In this document: one piece after another, positions 1 through 14,800 of the stretch
How positions within the stretch are numbered: the stretch's first letter is position 1
How the letters are laid out: every line of letters begins with the position of its first letter
DNA from: Heloderma charlesbogerti
Taxonomy: Eukaryota; Chordata; Lepidosauria; Squamata; Helodermatidae
Direction of reading: 5' to 3'
Assembly (NCBI GenBank): GCA_026122225.1
Contig: JANEZZ010001950.1
Coordinates: 124,001 to 188,000, forward strand
DNA length: 64,000 nucleotides
Notes under the pieces: generated by a model
Databases searched by the model: none
Told to the model about the DNA's origin: nothing
What the model saw: the letters and a program-made list of their open reading frames with translations, nothing else
Position numbers and translations under genes: made by a program

Positions 1-416
1 AAATAAATATGAGGACTAGTATATCAAATTCTCCTTTGGGGAATCACATTTTGTAAAGAGAACATAATTAGTTGTACTTCCCTTAGCAACAGTACAATTA
101 AATGAAACCTCACTACATGTGTGGGGTTATTGCGTAATTCAGAACACTTGGCCTTTCTGAGTGTATTTGCCACCTATTCCTTCAGATTCTGTTACTAAGG
201 CCTTGGTGGGGGGAGCAGGGGGAGAAACCCAGCACAAGCTGTAGTCCCAGAACCCTTTATTCTGGGATATTGGCACTGAAGTTGGCCAGATACTTGGGAA
301 TAAGTGCTTCTACACACACTGCCCTTCTAGCCTTCACTAGTCTTAAATCTTTGCAGCAACTACATCCAGACAGTAAAGTTGTAATTGCATTGCATTAAAT
401 GTGTATTCTTTTTCAG

Positions 417-604
417 ATCCCAGAGTAAAAGGATGGCTTCTCCTGACTAACTACACACCTACCTTCATCTTCTCTGTCTTCTACCTATTAATTGTATGGT
501 TAGGACCAAAATATATGCAGAACAGACCGCCATTCTCATGCAGGGGTATTCTAGTGGTCTATAACCTTGGACTTACACTGCTGTCCCTCTATATGTTTTA
601 TGAG
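417..604 (+). CDS. ELOVL5: ELOVL5 coding exon (first in window)
   Basis: The acceptor is a pyrimidine tract plus CAG ending at 416; the donor is GAG|GTAAGA at 604/605. The exon begins with the last two bases of an Asp codon, so the previous exon must end with one base (G). It encodes 63 residues from DPRVKGW to LYMFYE, covering the first transmembrane segment ([15 protein letters not shown]) and the conserved loop [12 protein letters not shown]. Reading past the donor meets an early stop, which confirms the exon end. Confidence 0.96.
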
Positions 605-2858
605 GTAAGAGAAGAAGGGGTTGTGCATTTGGGTTTGCTCTGTATTAACCAATACAGTGTTTCCCCCCTATAACTACATAGAATAGTCGTATACAGTAAC
701 TTCACCGAAATCAGTAAAACGACTGAGTAAGTGTTCAGAGTACCAGCTCATAGCATAGAATTGAGTCCACATCCTGTAATACATCCACTGCCTCTTCCCC
801 TAGATCTCTTTATCCAGTGCAGGCTATAGACATGGAGCACAAGCAGATTTATTAATCAACAAGTTAACACTGGCCTTTAGGATTCCATTTTTCTTGAGAG
901 CAGGGCTAAATTAATAATCCCATATGTCTTTTGGACCGTATGCGTGTAGACTCGGTTAAAATGCTTGATGTTTCACTTCTGAATTGAAAGTTTGTTTATA
1001 GATATTATAGTATTTTATTGTTAGATCATTTTTCATATTGTTGTCTTTTGATATTTTATTTTATGTCATGCTATTGTATTCTATATATTGATGCTGTTAG
1101 TCGCTTTGGACTTCCTTTTGGAGGAAAAAGCTGGATACAAATAAATGGGTGTGATGATGATAAAATGCATCTCATATCCCACATGCAGATATGAGATACT
1201 CCTGAGGGCAGGTTGGCCAGGCATAATCCCACTTTCCACTATAGTAGACTTTATATACTTTGACACATGCATGGGGTGGTAGCTGCCCACTGGTTTAAAA
1301 AGAAAAAAGTTACTTGTATTTCCAGTATCATAACATTCTGTATAACAGTCACTAAAAGGGTGTGTTTATTATCTGCCCAGTTCATGCAATTACTGGCGTG
1401 CCCAGTCCCTTCCTGTGGTGGAGGCACAGACATGTGCCCTTCTACTTCCTCACACCCTTCCTCTGACTTGTGAGGGCTTTGTGCATTCAGCCATATGTGT
1501 AATGGTCCTACTTGTACATCACTGTTTCAGGAATTTATAAGCCATGCACATGAAGCTTGAGGGGAAACTGTTCATCTACTGCAAGAAGAGACTTAGTGGT
1601 GACCTGTGAACAATGGCCCAGTTCACAGGTCACCAAGGTAGAATTCTTAGTAGTCGTAATTGGTAAATGCTATTAAATAAAAGCCAGCACTCTAGGGATG
1701 ATATTGATGTCCTGCCCTATTAATTTGTGGCTTCCTAAAATGAGAAAAGCAAGGAGTTGGATCCTAGCAGAGATCTTCAGAAATGGAGATAGCAACGTCA
1801 CTCAAGAAATGAATATACAGAACCATCCTTGCTATATTAAAGAGTGGTGTGTTTTCCCCCACATGTAATGTAGTGGTCAACTTTGGCCTGACTTCAGAGT
1901 ATATATTGCCATTCCCAAGTTTTTCTTATGCATTAAGGAAACTAGCTGATAGTGCAGTAAGATGTTGACAGCACAATCCTATGCATCTTTACTCAGAGGT
2001 AACTCCTGCTAGGTTCATTGGGGCTTACTCCTGGAGGGAGCAATCCTATGGCCGCTAGACAGCGGCTAGACGGCCATAGGATATCTTATTTTCTGGGAAC
2101 CAACCTCCCCCCACTTCCGCGCTGCCTCGCAGGCAGCACAGAACAGCCAGGCTCACAAGAGGAGCGTGGAGAGGCTGAAACGGGGCGTTCCGGGGCCCTC
2201 CCACGGCTAGACAGCCACAATTGGCTGTCTAGCTGAAAATGCGGGGCAGGAGAAGTGTGGAGGGAATGATCCCCTCCGTGCTTCTCTTGCCCCACTTTGG
2301 ATAGGCAGTCGCCTCAGAGTTCAGAGGCGGCCACCTATTTGGATAGGATTGCGCCCTAATACATTTTTTTTAAGGATTGCCATGTATTTGCTCAGTCTTT
2401 CTCCCCAGTCTCCTCCAGTCACTGTATTGGTTAAATGCAGTAAAAGGCCCTGTGTGGAGAAGCTGAATTACGCCTGAGGTGGATTAGGTTTTTATATGCT
2501 GAATAAAATGCACAGTTCACTTTTTGGTCAAGACATTTTTAGTGGGCTTTGACGACAATGGAAAAATTAAAGATTACATTTATAAAATCAACCCTATTAT
2601 TTAGCCTTCTGTAGCCTGCTGGTAGAAAAACAGTATTGCTTACAACAATATGCCCTTACTGACACTCCCAAAACCTGGGTACAGCAGTCTTGAAATTACT
2701 ACTCCAAAATACCAGGACCTGATTTTGCTGAGGAATGCTTCTGACCTGCTGTTCTTGTGTATTCCTATCAAGTCATGCGATCTTTCCTAATGGAAATGAA
2801 TAGAGGTGTTGCCACAAAGCGGGAGTGGGCAATTTATCATGCACTCCCTAACTTACGT

Positions 2859-2889
<31 letters not shown>

Positions 2890-5800
2890 GCATTCAGGGG
2901 AATCCCTAAGATTATGTACCATGCAACCTATAAAACCCATCTCATCTAGACTATTGTGATCTCCGAGAAAATTATATTTGCTTTCAGCATTAAACTTTGT
3001 CCGTTATGACATGTGGTGTTGGCTGTGTCACTTAACTTGTATGGATAGGATCAAAGTAGATGCAGAACAGCCTTTCTCCTGAAAGGGGCGGCAGGATGTG
3101 ACATGTATGTAAGCATGATTTTTAGCAATTCCCACTTCTCCCTGTAGCCCACACCCCTTCCCATTCCATTGACTTCTGTCGGCAGAGAAACTAGTTGGAT
3201 TTCACACTTTGAATCTTTTGCAAAGGAGACATTAAATTCTAAACAGCACCCCCCATGTAAAATCCACAACATCCTCTCAGAAGTATAACATACTTAAAAT
3301 TCATATTGCTTGAGACATTGTCTAATAAATGTGCAGATATGATAGGAGCAGTTTATTTGTTCAGAGATTATTAGCCTGTGTTTACTTTTCCACTTGGGCA
3401 TATCTGCTGTGTCAAAGTAGGTGCTCAAGTGAGATAATGGCATCTGTGGTATGTATTCCAGGTCAAATAGTTTGGCACCAGTACTTACAGTGTAGATGTG
3501 TTGATTGTAACTGATCCTTTCTCCATGGGTACTTTGAGGAGTGATGCTCTTTGCCTTATTTTTTAAGTTTTCCCTTAATGGCAGGGATGTCTGGGTGAAC
3601 AAATAACTCAATCCATAAGACGTATTTTGCTAAACGTCTTAAAATTCAAAGCCCATATGGTACATTTTTGAGTGTTATTGTAATAAACGATAATTGATGC
3701 TAATAATAATAATTAATAAATATTAATAAATAATCTGGTATCTGCTTCTACAATTTCTATTTGTGGCATTCTTGCACACCAGGGAGGCTCTTGCTGAGCT
3801 TAGTATGGTACAGCCCTTCTCCAGCTTCTCATTTCCCCTTGCCCTCCTTTTTATAGCACTCAGTTGATCACTAGCTTTCAGGCAGAAAGCTATAGGTTTG
3901 TAGTGGTGTGTCAGTGTAACCTTGGTTAATAAAATATTATTCTGGAGTACCACTGAGGATTGGGGGCCAGGTCCCACCCTTGAATTCTAAAGTGGTCTGT
4001 GAGCAAATCCTGTTAGCATAGTCACCAAGATCCACCCACCATATACAAAGTGACTGTAGCCCCAGCTGAGGAGAAAGGTGGTGGATCTGCCCACAACCAC
4101 TAAGGCTTGTAGACCACCCAGGGCATGGTCTGAAGGCACATGAGGCAGCCACCTTCCTGAAGCTAAGCAGATCTGGGTCTGGTCAGTGCTTGTTGATTCA
4201 GTAGTCAAGGTTCAACAGACAGTACAACAGAATGCTTAATAATCCCCGTGATATGTGACTCTCTGCCTTCTGGAAAAGGTGGGGAAGTCTGGCTTCTGTT
4301 AACAGATCGTTAGATTCAGATGCCATATAGTACTAAGCTGCTGCCTAAATGGCATGCACAATTATCCATTACCTGTAGAAAGTTTGAAAGCAAAAGGCCA
4401 AACTGTTGCCACAGAGCTTGTGGCTAATACTGTGGGGAACAACTAATGGCCAAGCCTTCGTTTCCATGTGTGCCTAAGTCTCTCTTTGTCATATCAGACG
4501 TGAGAGGAGTTGCACTGTTGAAAGTTTGGAAGAGATTGCAGTGTTACAGTGAGTGTTGCTAAGAAGAACGTGCAAAGTATAAACAAAATACATAATGTTA
4601 ATGGTGTCCCTACATGGTAAGTATTTTCCAAGGAAAGGTTTCTAGCAGAAATTCTGCAGGTTAAGGCTATGCTCCAATTTGGTAGCATTGCAAAAGATGA
4701 AAAATTGGGGGATTCTTTCCCCTTTCCTGCAAAATGCATGTTTTTATTTGTTACTGGAAGCAAGATGCTAATAATAATATTACACTGATCTGGAACAAAA
4801 GACAGCTGCTTATTATGCTATACCAGCCTTCTCCAACCTTCCAGATGTGTTGGACTACAACACACCTTCCAGATGTGTTGGACTACAAATCCCAGCATTC
4901 CCCAGCCAGGCTGCATGGCACCTTTACTCTTCTTCTAAAGACCTTAGGGTAGCATACATGGTATCCCCTCTCATTGTCACGACAACCCTGTGAGGTAAAC
5001 CTAGCATGATTGAGAGTGACTGGTCTCAGGTCACCCAGAGAGCTTCATGTCTGAGGTGGGATTTGAATCTGGGCTTCCCCAATCCTAGTCTAACCCTTAT
5101 ATTTCATATTGTCAACTGCAGAGGGCTTGTTTCTGGCTTCAAGCAGCTGAAGCAAGCCCAGTTGGCATGCTGGAGAAATGAGTCTCACACATGTAGGCCA
5201 GTTGATGGAAGCCATTTAAGTACGTAACAGGTGCCCTGCAAATATTGTGGCTAGTCCTTTCGATCAAAAAACCCAATTCTTGGAGCATGGAAGCTGTGTT
5301 AAATGGGGCTACTGATAATTTTCAGAAGACATTGGCCAGGTTCACATTGTCAGGGAAGGAAAATAAGTCACCTTATCTAAATTCTAAAGGGTGGGCTCTT
5401 GCCTAGAATTTAATTTTAGTGTTTTTTTCTTGTGATTATCCACTGGGTTGGGAATGCATGCAGACTAGTTAAGTCTAAGTTTTATGTAAGAAGTATTAAG
5501 TTTTATGTAAGAAAGCTCCTAGTGGCACAAGTCAACAGGGAGATGTAAAAAAAAGATAGATGGAAAGTGTAAAACAAGAAGACTGTTTCAGAATATATTC
5601 ATTCCCATCCTGAAGTCCCTACTAAAGTAGGTTAGGGAAAGATTGTATAATTCCAGTTTTTAACTAATTGTGATATGTACCTATCCCACATTTGCGTCTG
5701 GTAAAGCAGGTTTTGTAGGCTTTTGTAGGTTGAAAATCTTCAGAACCTGCCTGACCACAGGCATCTGTTGACGGGAGGAAATGTGTACACACCATGGGAA

Positions 5801-8800
5801 GCAATCCCTCTCTCAGTTCAACTCTCTTGAAAGCTATTGTACCACCACCTCCACCTGCAACTTCATCTTGCCTGAGGAAGAGATCTGGAGATCTCAAAAG
5901 CTTGCACATCTTTTGTGTTGTTTCAGCTGGCCTAATAAAGGTATTGTACTATATGGGTTTTGGAATTTTTCTTATGGCCAGCATACAGCCACCTTTATTT
6001 TTTGTTTGTCTGTACACCTCTGTCATGTCTCCCCTTACTCACCTTTCTTCCAAGCTAAACAATCCCAGCTGTTCTAACCTTCCCTCATAGGGGAGTTGCT
6101 CCAGCCTCTTGATCAATGTAGCCCTCAACAGACAAAAGAATTCCTACCCCTGCCCTAAGGTCTCATAGATATGATCTTGGTTCTTTCATTTCTTTCACTC
6201 TTAAAGCGTTTCAGTTTTAACATGTAATGTTAAACTGTATCATCGTGTTGTTGACAACTGACTATTCTTTTTCATTAGCTGGTGACAGGAGTATGGGAAG
6301 GAGGATACAATTTCTTCTGTCAGGATACGCACAGTGGAGGTGAAGCTGATATGAAGGTAACATTATAAGCTGACTCTGCTTTGCTTTGCCTCTTGCATTG
6401 AGAGTGAAGGTCAGTACAGTTCTTACATGTGTGAGCAGTGCAAGCGTGTTTGGGAAAGACATGTACTCTTATGTATTATTAATATAGCTGAAGAAAAGGC
6501 ATACTGTAATTTGCAGTGCTTGATAGGTGGTCTGAAGGAAAAAGCAGACATAAATCATTTGGGCAAAGCTAGTGCAATATCTCTAGATCAAGACATATCT
6601 GTATATAAAAGGGAGAGTGTTCAAATTGTGGATACAGGTACCCTTATGTAATTGCTCAAGTGATCAAGGACTTGTGTAAGACATGCAACCCACTGTGGCT
6701 TGTTTATATTTTCAGCAGGTCTCTCTGAAATTCCTGACTTAATTCCCAGTTGTGGGCAATTCCTAATTGTGAGAAGTACATCTATTTAGGATGTGTATAA
6801 CTCCTGTGTGGCTTGCAATATTAGGCTTACTGGTTCTGAAGAAAAATATCTGGCTGGAAGAAAAGTGTGCTTTGGTAGAATCATAAAATAGTAGGGTTGG
6901 AACGGACCTATAAGACCACCGAGTCCAACCCCCTGCTCAGTGCAGGAATAAGTCAAAGCATCCCAGACAGATGGCTGTCCAGCCTCATCTTGAATGCCTC
7001 CAGTGTGGGAGAGCCCACTACCTCCCTAGGTAATTGCTTCCATTGTTGTATTGCTCTAACCGTCAGGAAGTTTTTCCTGATGTCTAGCCAGAATCTGACT
7101 TCCTGTAACTTGAGCCCATTATTCCGTGTCCTGCACTCTGGGATGATCGAGAAGAGATCTTGACCTTCCTCTCTGTGACAACCTTTCAGGTACTTGAAGA
7201 GCACTATCATATCTCCCCTCGGTCTTCTCAAGGCTAAACATGCCCACTTCGTTCACTCTCTCCTCATAGGGCTTTGTTTCCAGTCCCCTGAACATCTTTG
7301 TTGCCCTCCTCTGAACCCTCTCCAGTTTGTCTGCATCCTTCTTAAAGTGTGGCACCCAGAACTGGACACAGTACTCAAGATGAGGCCTAACCAGTGCTGA
7401 GTAGAGGGGAACTAGTAGTTCATGTGATTTGGAAGCAATACTTCTATTAATTCAGCCCCAAATAGCATTTGCCTTTTTTGCAGCCACATCACATTGTTGG
7501 CTCATATTCAGCTTGTGATCTACAACAATTCCAAGATCCTTCTCGCTTGTAGTGTTGTTGAGCCAAGTATCCCCCATCTTGTAACTGTGCATTTGGTTTC
7601 TTTTTCCTAGGTACAGAACATGGCATTTATCCCTATTAAATTTCATTCTGTTGTTTTCTGCCCAGCGCTCCAGTCTATCCAGATCACTTTGAATTTTGTT
7701 TCTGTCTTCCAGGGTATTAGCTATCCTGTCCAATTTTGTGTCATCTGCAAATTTGATCAGCATTCCCTGCACCCCCTCCTCCAAGTCATTAACAAAAATG
7801 TTGAAGAGCACTGGGCCCAGGACTGAGCCCTGCGGTACCCCGCTCGTTACCTCTCCCCAGTTTGAGAAGATCCCATTGATAAGCACTCTTTGAGTCCGAT
7901 TCTGTAGCCAACTGTGGATCCACCGGATCATTGTTTCAGCTAGCCCACTTTGACCTAGTTTGCTCATCAGGATATCATGGGGCACTTTGTCAAAAGTTTT
8001 GCTGAAGTCGAGGTATATGATGTCTACAGCATTCCCACGGTCCACAAGGGAGGTTACCTGATCAAAAAATGAGATCAGATTCGTCTGGCAGGACTTGTTC
8101 TTGACAAATCCATGTTGGCTTCGAGTAATCACTGCATTGTTTTCAAGGTGCTTACAGATCGATAGCTTTATAATGTGCTCCAGAATTTTCCCAGGAATTG
8201 ATGTCAGACTGACTGGTCTGTAGTTCCCAGGTTCCTCCTTTTTACCCTTTTTGAAGATAGGGACATCATTAGCCCTCCTCCAGTCATCTGGCACTTCACC
8301 CATCCTCCATGATTTCTCAAAGATAATAGACAGTGGTTCTGAGAGTTCTGCTGCCAGTTCCTTTATTACTCTAGGATGCAGTTCATCTGGACCTGGAGAT
8401 TTGAACTCATTCAAAGTAATTAGGTGTTCCTTGACCATATCCTTGTCGATCTCAAGCTGCAGTCCTGCCCCTTCAGCCTGTACTTCGCCTTTGCCAGGGG
8501 GCTTATAGACCCTCTTTAGGGAGAAGACTGAGCACTTCTGCCTTTTCCTTGTCATCTGTTATCATTTTGCCATCTTTATTTAATAGCTGAACCACCATTT
8601 CTTTCCTCTGTCTTTTACTATGCACATATCTGAAGAAGCCCTTTTTGTTGTTTTTAGCATCCCTCATTAACCTCAGCTCGTTCTCAGCTTTAGCCTTCCT
8701 GACACCATCCCTGCAATTCTGTGCTATCTACCTGTGCTGTTCCTTTGTAGCTTGGCCTTCCTTCCACTTTATAGATGTGTCCTTTTTTTGTTTTCATGTC

Positions 8801-11800
8801 ATCTCTAAGCTTTTTGTGAAGCCACATTGGCTTCTTCTGTTGTCTTCCACCTTTTCTTCTTGTTGGAATGGTTTGTAATTGTGCCTTTAGAATTTCCTTT
8901 AAAAAAAAATCCCACCCATCTTGGACTCCTTTTCTCATTAGAGTTGCTTGCCATGGGACCTTACTGATCATTGTTCTGAGTTTATTAAAATTGGCTTTCC
9001 TAAAATCCAGGGTACACGTTTGGCTACACTCGGCTTTTGCTTCCTTTAGAACCAAGAACGCAAGTATAACATGGTCAGTTTCCCCCAGAGTTCCCGTAAC
9101 CGCTACTTTATCCACCAAGTCATCTCTGTTGGTTAGGGTCAAGTCAAGGATAGCCGATCCTCTAGTTCCTTCCTCTACTTTCTGTAGGAGGAAGTTATCT
9201 GCCACACAAGTCAGGAATTTCCTGGAGGGGCCATGTTTTGCAGAATTTGTCTCCCAACAAATATCGGGGAAATTGGAGTCCCCCATTACTACTACTACAT
9301 GCTTCCTTGAAACCTTGGCAATTTGCTTTTCAAAAGTTTCATCCTCATCTTCTCCTTGATTGGGTGGCCGGTAGTAGACTCCAACCACCAGGTTCCTTTT
9401 ATTCTTTGCTCCATTTATTTTGACCCAGATGCTCTCGATGGGGCTACCAAGCTCATCCTCCTGTATTTCTGTGCAGAGATATGTATTTTTAACATATAGT
9501 GCAACCCCACCTCCCTTTCTGTTCCTCCTGTTCTTTTTGAACAAGTTATATCCGTCAATTGCTGTATTCCAGTCATGGGAGTCATCCCACCAAGATTGAG
9601 TTCATCACTTAACAGTGTCTTGCTTCCCTTTAAAACAAAAAACCCCAAAAACTTGAGGCCAAGGTGCACATCCATTCCTTTGTAAGACTTCGGCTTGTTA
9701 CAAGGAAATGGAGCCTGCAGTACTTGTACCAAGTTGCTATATTGGTATAGGAGCTTTGCCAATAATTCCTCAGGAGGTAGTTGTCCACTTTCATATTCCC
9801 TTCTTTCAGCTGCTTTTAGTTTCTAGCACTAAAGGCCACCAAGTGCTAGAGAAGAGAGAGAGGGCCACACACACCCCTCTGCCCCAATCCCAAGCCATGA
9901 ATGACAACTCTCTGGTTCAGATCTGTCTTGAGGAGAGAGCCACACTAGAGTGGCAAAATGCATTTGGCCAGTCCGTATCTCTCCGCCTAACCTACCTTGC
10001 TGTGGATCTGTCCAGGTACTTGCCTGCTACAACTGGAGGAGGCAGTTGCCATAAGGAGAAAGGCCCTGTTGGATCAGACCAAGGGTTTGTCGACGCCAGT
10101 ATCCTGTTTCCAACAGTGGCCAGCCAGATGCCTCTGGGAAATCCACCACGGCAAACATTTTCACTGGCAGTGGGAGAAGGCAGCAGACTGTATGCTTTCT
10201 GCTACCCAGGAATGGGGCTTTGCCTAATTAAGACCAAGTAAGGCAATACCTTTATTTGGTCCAGCCGAAATGTCACAAAACAGTGAGCAAGTTTTCGAGT
10301 TCTTCATAATTCCTCACTAGTCTGGACTTAAAAGCTTGCTAATTATGTTGTGACCTTTTGGTTGGATCTAATAAAGATTTAGCCCTACTGTAAGGTATAG
10401 GGATTTTTCCCCTATGAGACAACACAGCTATTTCTGTTAAGTCCGTCACCTTCCCCCACCCCCTCCCCATAGGGAGATCTGCCAAATGGCTTTGTCTTAG
10501 GTGGCATTGATAAAGGATCCAACCAGGCAACCACACCTAGCTAGGTATGGTTGCTCGGTTAGACATGCAGGTAGAAATTCTCTACATCCAACCTCTCCCA
10601 ATCTTCTATCTAATGATACAGTTCTCCCTGCAATAGATCCCTGTAACGGGTGTTTCTAGCAGCAGGGGCGTGGGGGGCACTCTTACTTGTAGCATTGCCA
10701 AATGGCAGGTTGGAGCAGAGCAGTTGCTCTCCAGCAGACCATGGGAACTATTGGGACTTGATTTGCTTTCATGCACGAACTGAATAGAAACCCGGGAGAC
10801 AGTTGCTTGAAACGCAGCCTTGTGTACAGTGAAACCTCTAATGCAATCTCCTATCCAACGGATCTATTTAGGGGTGTGCTTTTGCATGTTTCAACTGTTG
10901 TTGGGAGCAGAATTCTGTGCAGGGTCTCTTGTTTCACTTTTATCAAGCCTTCCTCCAAGAAGCTACACATGGTTCTTCCGCTCCCCCCCCCCAATTTTAT
11001 TATCACAACATCCCTGTGAGGTAGGTTAGGTTGAGTGATAGTGACTGGCCCATGATCACCTAGATATCTTCATGACTGAATAGGGATTTGAACCCAGGGC
11101 TCCCTGGTCCTAGTCCAGCACTAACGGGTGTACCACACTGCACTTACCAGAACAAGAGAGGGGAAATTGGAAAGTCCTTTGTTTCTCCTTTCCCAGAGGG
11201 TGAGGAAGGCCTAGGGTGGGCAATGTCAAAATGTTACAATAGCCTGCCTGAATATCCTAGAAAGATGTCAAGTGTCCAACAAGCAAAACCCTCTTATAAA
11301 ACAATTCTGAAGTCTGCTGTAGTTGAAAAAAAACTTTAAAGCATGGAATTATTTTCAGCCTGTCTCCCCTAGGAATGTAATGCCTTAAAATCACACCACT
11401 CATTGTAACCATATGAAAGAATAAAAATCATAATCACTCACTTTCTTCATTTTCAATTCTTTTGTTTGGCTGCCTGAAACACTTCTAATTAAACGCTTAC
11501 TGACATTTGCATTTGACGGTTTAAATGGAAGAACATTCATAACCAGTGACAGGGGATCGGGCACCTCTTTTCCCTCCAGAGGTTTCCATGAGACAGACAT
11601 GGTGTCCAAATCATTATATAATATGATAAATTGGATCCCAAGACAGCAACAACATTTTAAACCTGAAAAGGATTAAGTGAACCCAGGACAAGTGGCTGCA
11701 GTGCAGAGACATTGAATTCCTCTTTTCATGTGGGCTCCCACAGAGGTATCCACTTGGCTCATTTGTGGCTTATTAGCCTAGGAAAATCAGCTGGCGCAGA

Positions 11801-14800
11801 TGTGCCTGTGCTCTTTATGTCCCTGCTCTTTGCTTTCCTGACTCACATTGATAAACCTGTGTGTTATGAATCAATTATTTTAACTGGAAATATTTTACAT
11901 ATTTAGCTGTCAACAGCGTTAGGAATATCTGCCCAGGTCTCTAGGGAGCTATTAAGGGGACACTGCTTTGACTTAGCGACTAAGGGCACAATCCTATGCA
12001 TGCTTAGACAGAAGAAAGTCCTACAACTCCCAGCATGCCCCAGCCAGCCAGACTGGCTGGGGCATGCTGGGAGTTGTAGGACCTTTTTCTGTCTAAGCAT
12101 GCATAGGATTGCGCCCTAAATTTTGGATCTGCAATTTAGTTGGTCATACCAGGAATAGGTAGGCCAACCTCTTTTATTTTAGTGTGGGTTTCTTGCATCT
12201 TTGTCCTCAGTGTGTGTAAAGCCTGCCTTAGTTGTGTTAGGCTGACAACGCATTCAGAAGAATCATGTAGTACAGCACCATCAGGGCTATACCATATCAG
12301 TCTGCAGATGGGGACTGAATGCTCACTTGTAATATTTTACAAACCCTATATGCATATATAAAATCACTTTGGAAAATGTCTAGGTAAGAACTTAGGCACA
12401 AGTTGTTTGGTGTGCGACATTCAGACATGCAATTCCCCAACCGCAACCTGGACTGTTACAGTCCCAACAAGGCTATACCATGTGATTGAATGTTTCTGTT
12501 TGGACACAAGTCAGTCTACAAAGGCCTATCCTTTTTAAATAGTTAAGAAATCTGTCTTTAATTTAATAAAATGTAACTATGCCATTGGGGGTGTTTGCAC
12601 GACACGACACCCCATCATAGGTTATTTAAGCCACACCGAGGTTTTGGTGTGGGCAGCCACCATTTTGAATATGCAACCCCTGCACAGGGGTTGTTGTGTT
12701 GTGTGAGGGTTAAACAACCCTCACATAACCCATGGTCTGTTACAGGTTTTATTTAACCCTTGTATAACCCACACTTGCCAGCTTCACACAACCCAACAAC
12801 CTCTGAGTGGGGGTTAGATGTGGTGCCCACGGGCGCTGTCACTCACTTTGGGAGCCACAGTGTGTCGTCCAATCCTAGTCATCATGTTTCCTGTCTAGTT
12901 AGCAAAATCTCACTGTTACGAAACTTTGGCCTGGTTCAGATATCATAGTCTCAGGCAGATAAGCCACAGTTTATCTGACTGGAAATAAGCTGTTTGCCTG
13001 CTCACTTCCATGCTCCCTCCTTCCCTTCCCCTTGTGTGCCTGGCTTCAGCAACCATGTGGAATTTCTTAAACCACACTTTCCCATTTCTTCGAAACCGTG
13101 ATTAAAAGGCTATTACCAAACTAGGATATCAAATCAGGATAATCAGACTGAGATCTTGGCATTTAACCTGGGCCTTTGTATCCTGCCTTTCTTTCAGGGT
13201 GCTCAGAGCATCATACAAGGCGGCTTTCCCATTTTTATGATCGTAATTCTATTAGTGAGGTTAGGTTGAAGGATTGTTATTGGCCTGAGGGGGAGCAAGA
13301 ACCCAGATCTGCTCAACCTCTGCACCACAGTGGCTCTTGGAGCCTGACCACTGTAGGAGCAAAGGATTAAAAAAATAAATAAAAATGCCATGAGGTCCCT
13401 TGGATATTGTAGAGATGGTATATGGGACTAAAATGGGCAGTAGCATTCTTGCAATATACTGAAGGCAGTGATAGTTGCTTGCAGTTTCTTCCAACTTACA
13501 TCTTCCAAGCTTGTTGGAAGTAACGCTTTCTCTTTCTTGAACGAATGAATGAATTGATAGAGATGATTTGCTGAGAAGGACCCTCATAGCATCGGGGAGG
13601 GAAGATCGTATGAGTTGGGTGGGATTCTACAAAATGAGGTGGGCGAAATTTAAAGCTTAAAGCGAAACGTAAGCTTTAAAATGTCCATTGGGCTCAAGGT
13701 TTACTTCTTGTAATAGAATATACAAGTTTCCTCTTAGGAAATGTGGAGGAGATTTAATGACAAACAGAAGCACTTACTTATTTGAAATATTTTTAGACTG
13801 TCTTTTAGGGAACAAACCCCTCTCAAGGCAGCTTGTAAGATTCCAACAATACAATAATAAACATCAGTATTGATAAAACGCCAGTGACAACAATAAAACC
13901 AGCTCCCTCCTCCCCCCACCCTCAAAATTGCAATCAAAACCATCAGCAGTCCTGCAAAATATTCAACTCGGGAAAAGACTGAGGAAAACAAATTAGTCTT
14001 GTTGGCTTTCCTGAAGGCCTGTAGTGATGGAGCTTGATGGACTTCAATTAGTAGTTCATTCCAGAGATGTGGGGCCACAGCAGAAAAGGCCTTCTCCATC
14101 ATCCTTATTTTTCAAATCTGATATATTGTATGTAGGATATCTCCTCACCTCCCTACATTCCAAATTTGTTTCCAAATTCTCAAACATGAGGTTAACAGTT
14201 CCATGAACTGTAACATAACCTTAATAACCTCTTTGTTGAGCTTCTGCCGGGCTTTGAAAACGTGGCTGTTCAGGCAGGCATTTGGGGTGGGGTGGGTTAG
14301 GTTTGTTTGCTTGCTTTAGAGCAGAGTTGTTTTGTTCAGTTGATTATATAAATTTGTTGTATTTCATGTTAGTTGTATTGTACGCCGCCTAGAGTGGCTG
14401 GCTGGGTAGCCAGCCAGATGGGCGGCAAATAAATAAATAAATGCAGATTTGGGCATGTTTGTGGAATCGGAATCATTGGTAATTTCACATTATGGTTGCC
14501 TGTAGCTTAGTTCTCTCTTTCCACATCAACAATCCTCTGAGCCTCATTCTCTCTAGCCAGGAGAAAGCAATTTTCTTTTAGGGAATACAGTAGCATTATC
14601 TTCTGTTTGCTCAGATTGTTCTTCAGAGATCACAGTAGCAATATGGAGATTAAACCACCTCCCTTGTGTGCGTCGCTGCACCTGAGGTACACTTTAATAG
14701 GCGTATAAATTATTGTGCCTTTTGCTTTAGTCAAAGCTTCAGCTTTATGGCTACAGTCCAGACAGCTACTCCAGGCATGCCCAAGGCCTTGGGTCCACCC

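Larger units (their letters stand above)
605..6278 (+). other. ELOVL5 intron between the first two exons in the window
   Basis: Contains an L2/SINE tail (about 1,040-1,150), a perfect 15-bp hairpin (1597-1635), a Harbinger-like MITE (2038-2356), a GT microsatellite (2861-2889), a 5S-like SINE scrap (4156-4192), a palindromic MITE (4810-4915), a tRNA-SINE (4955-5095) and an L2/CR1-like scrap (5,990-6,110). No other gene seen; the short open frames look random. Confidence 0.8.
6876..9620 (-). mobile_element. CR1 LINE, 5'-truncated, broken ORF2
   Basis: Non-LTR retrotransposon of the CR1 clade in antisense orientation to ELOVL5. The 3' end is on the left (GAATCATAAAATAGTAGGG, then GTCCAACCCCCTGC), the standard CR1 terminus. 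Endonuclease and reverse transcriptase regions follow to the right. The 5' end fades near 9,600-9,850, where similarity to CR1 endonuclease is lost. Confidence 0.93.

Noticed and set aside
9708..10241. 177-codon + strand frame
   Set aside because: Crosses a SINE fragment (10,040-10,150) and shows no domain or conserved segment.
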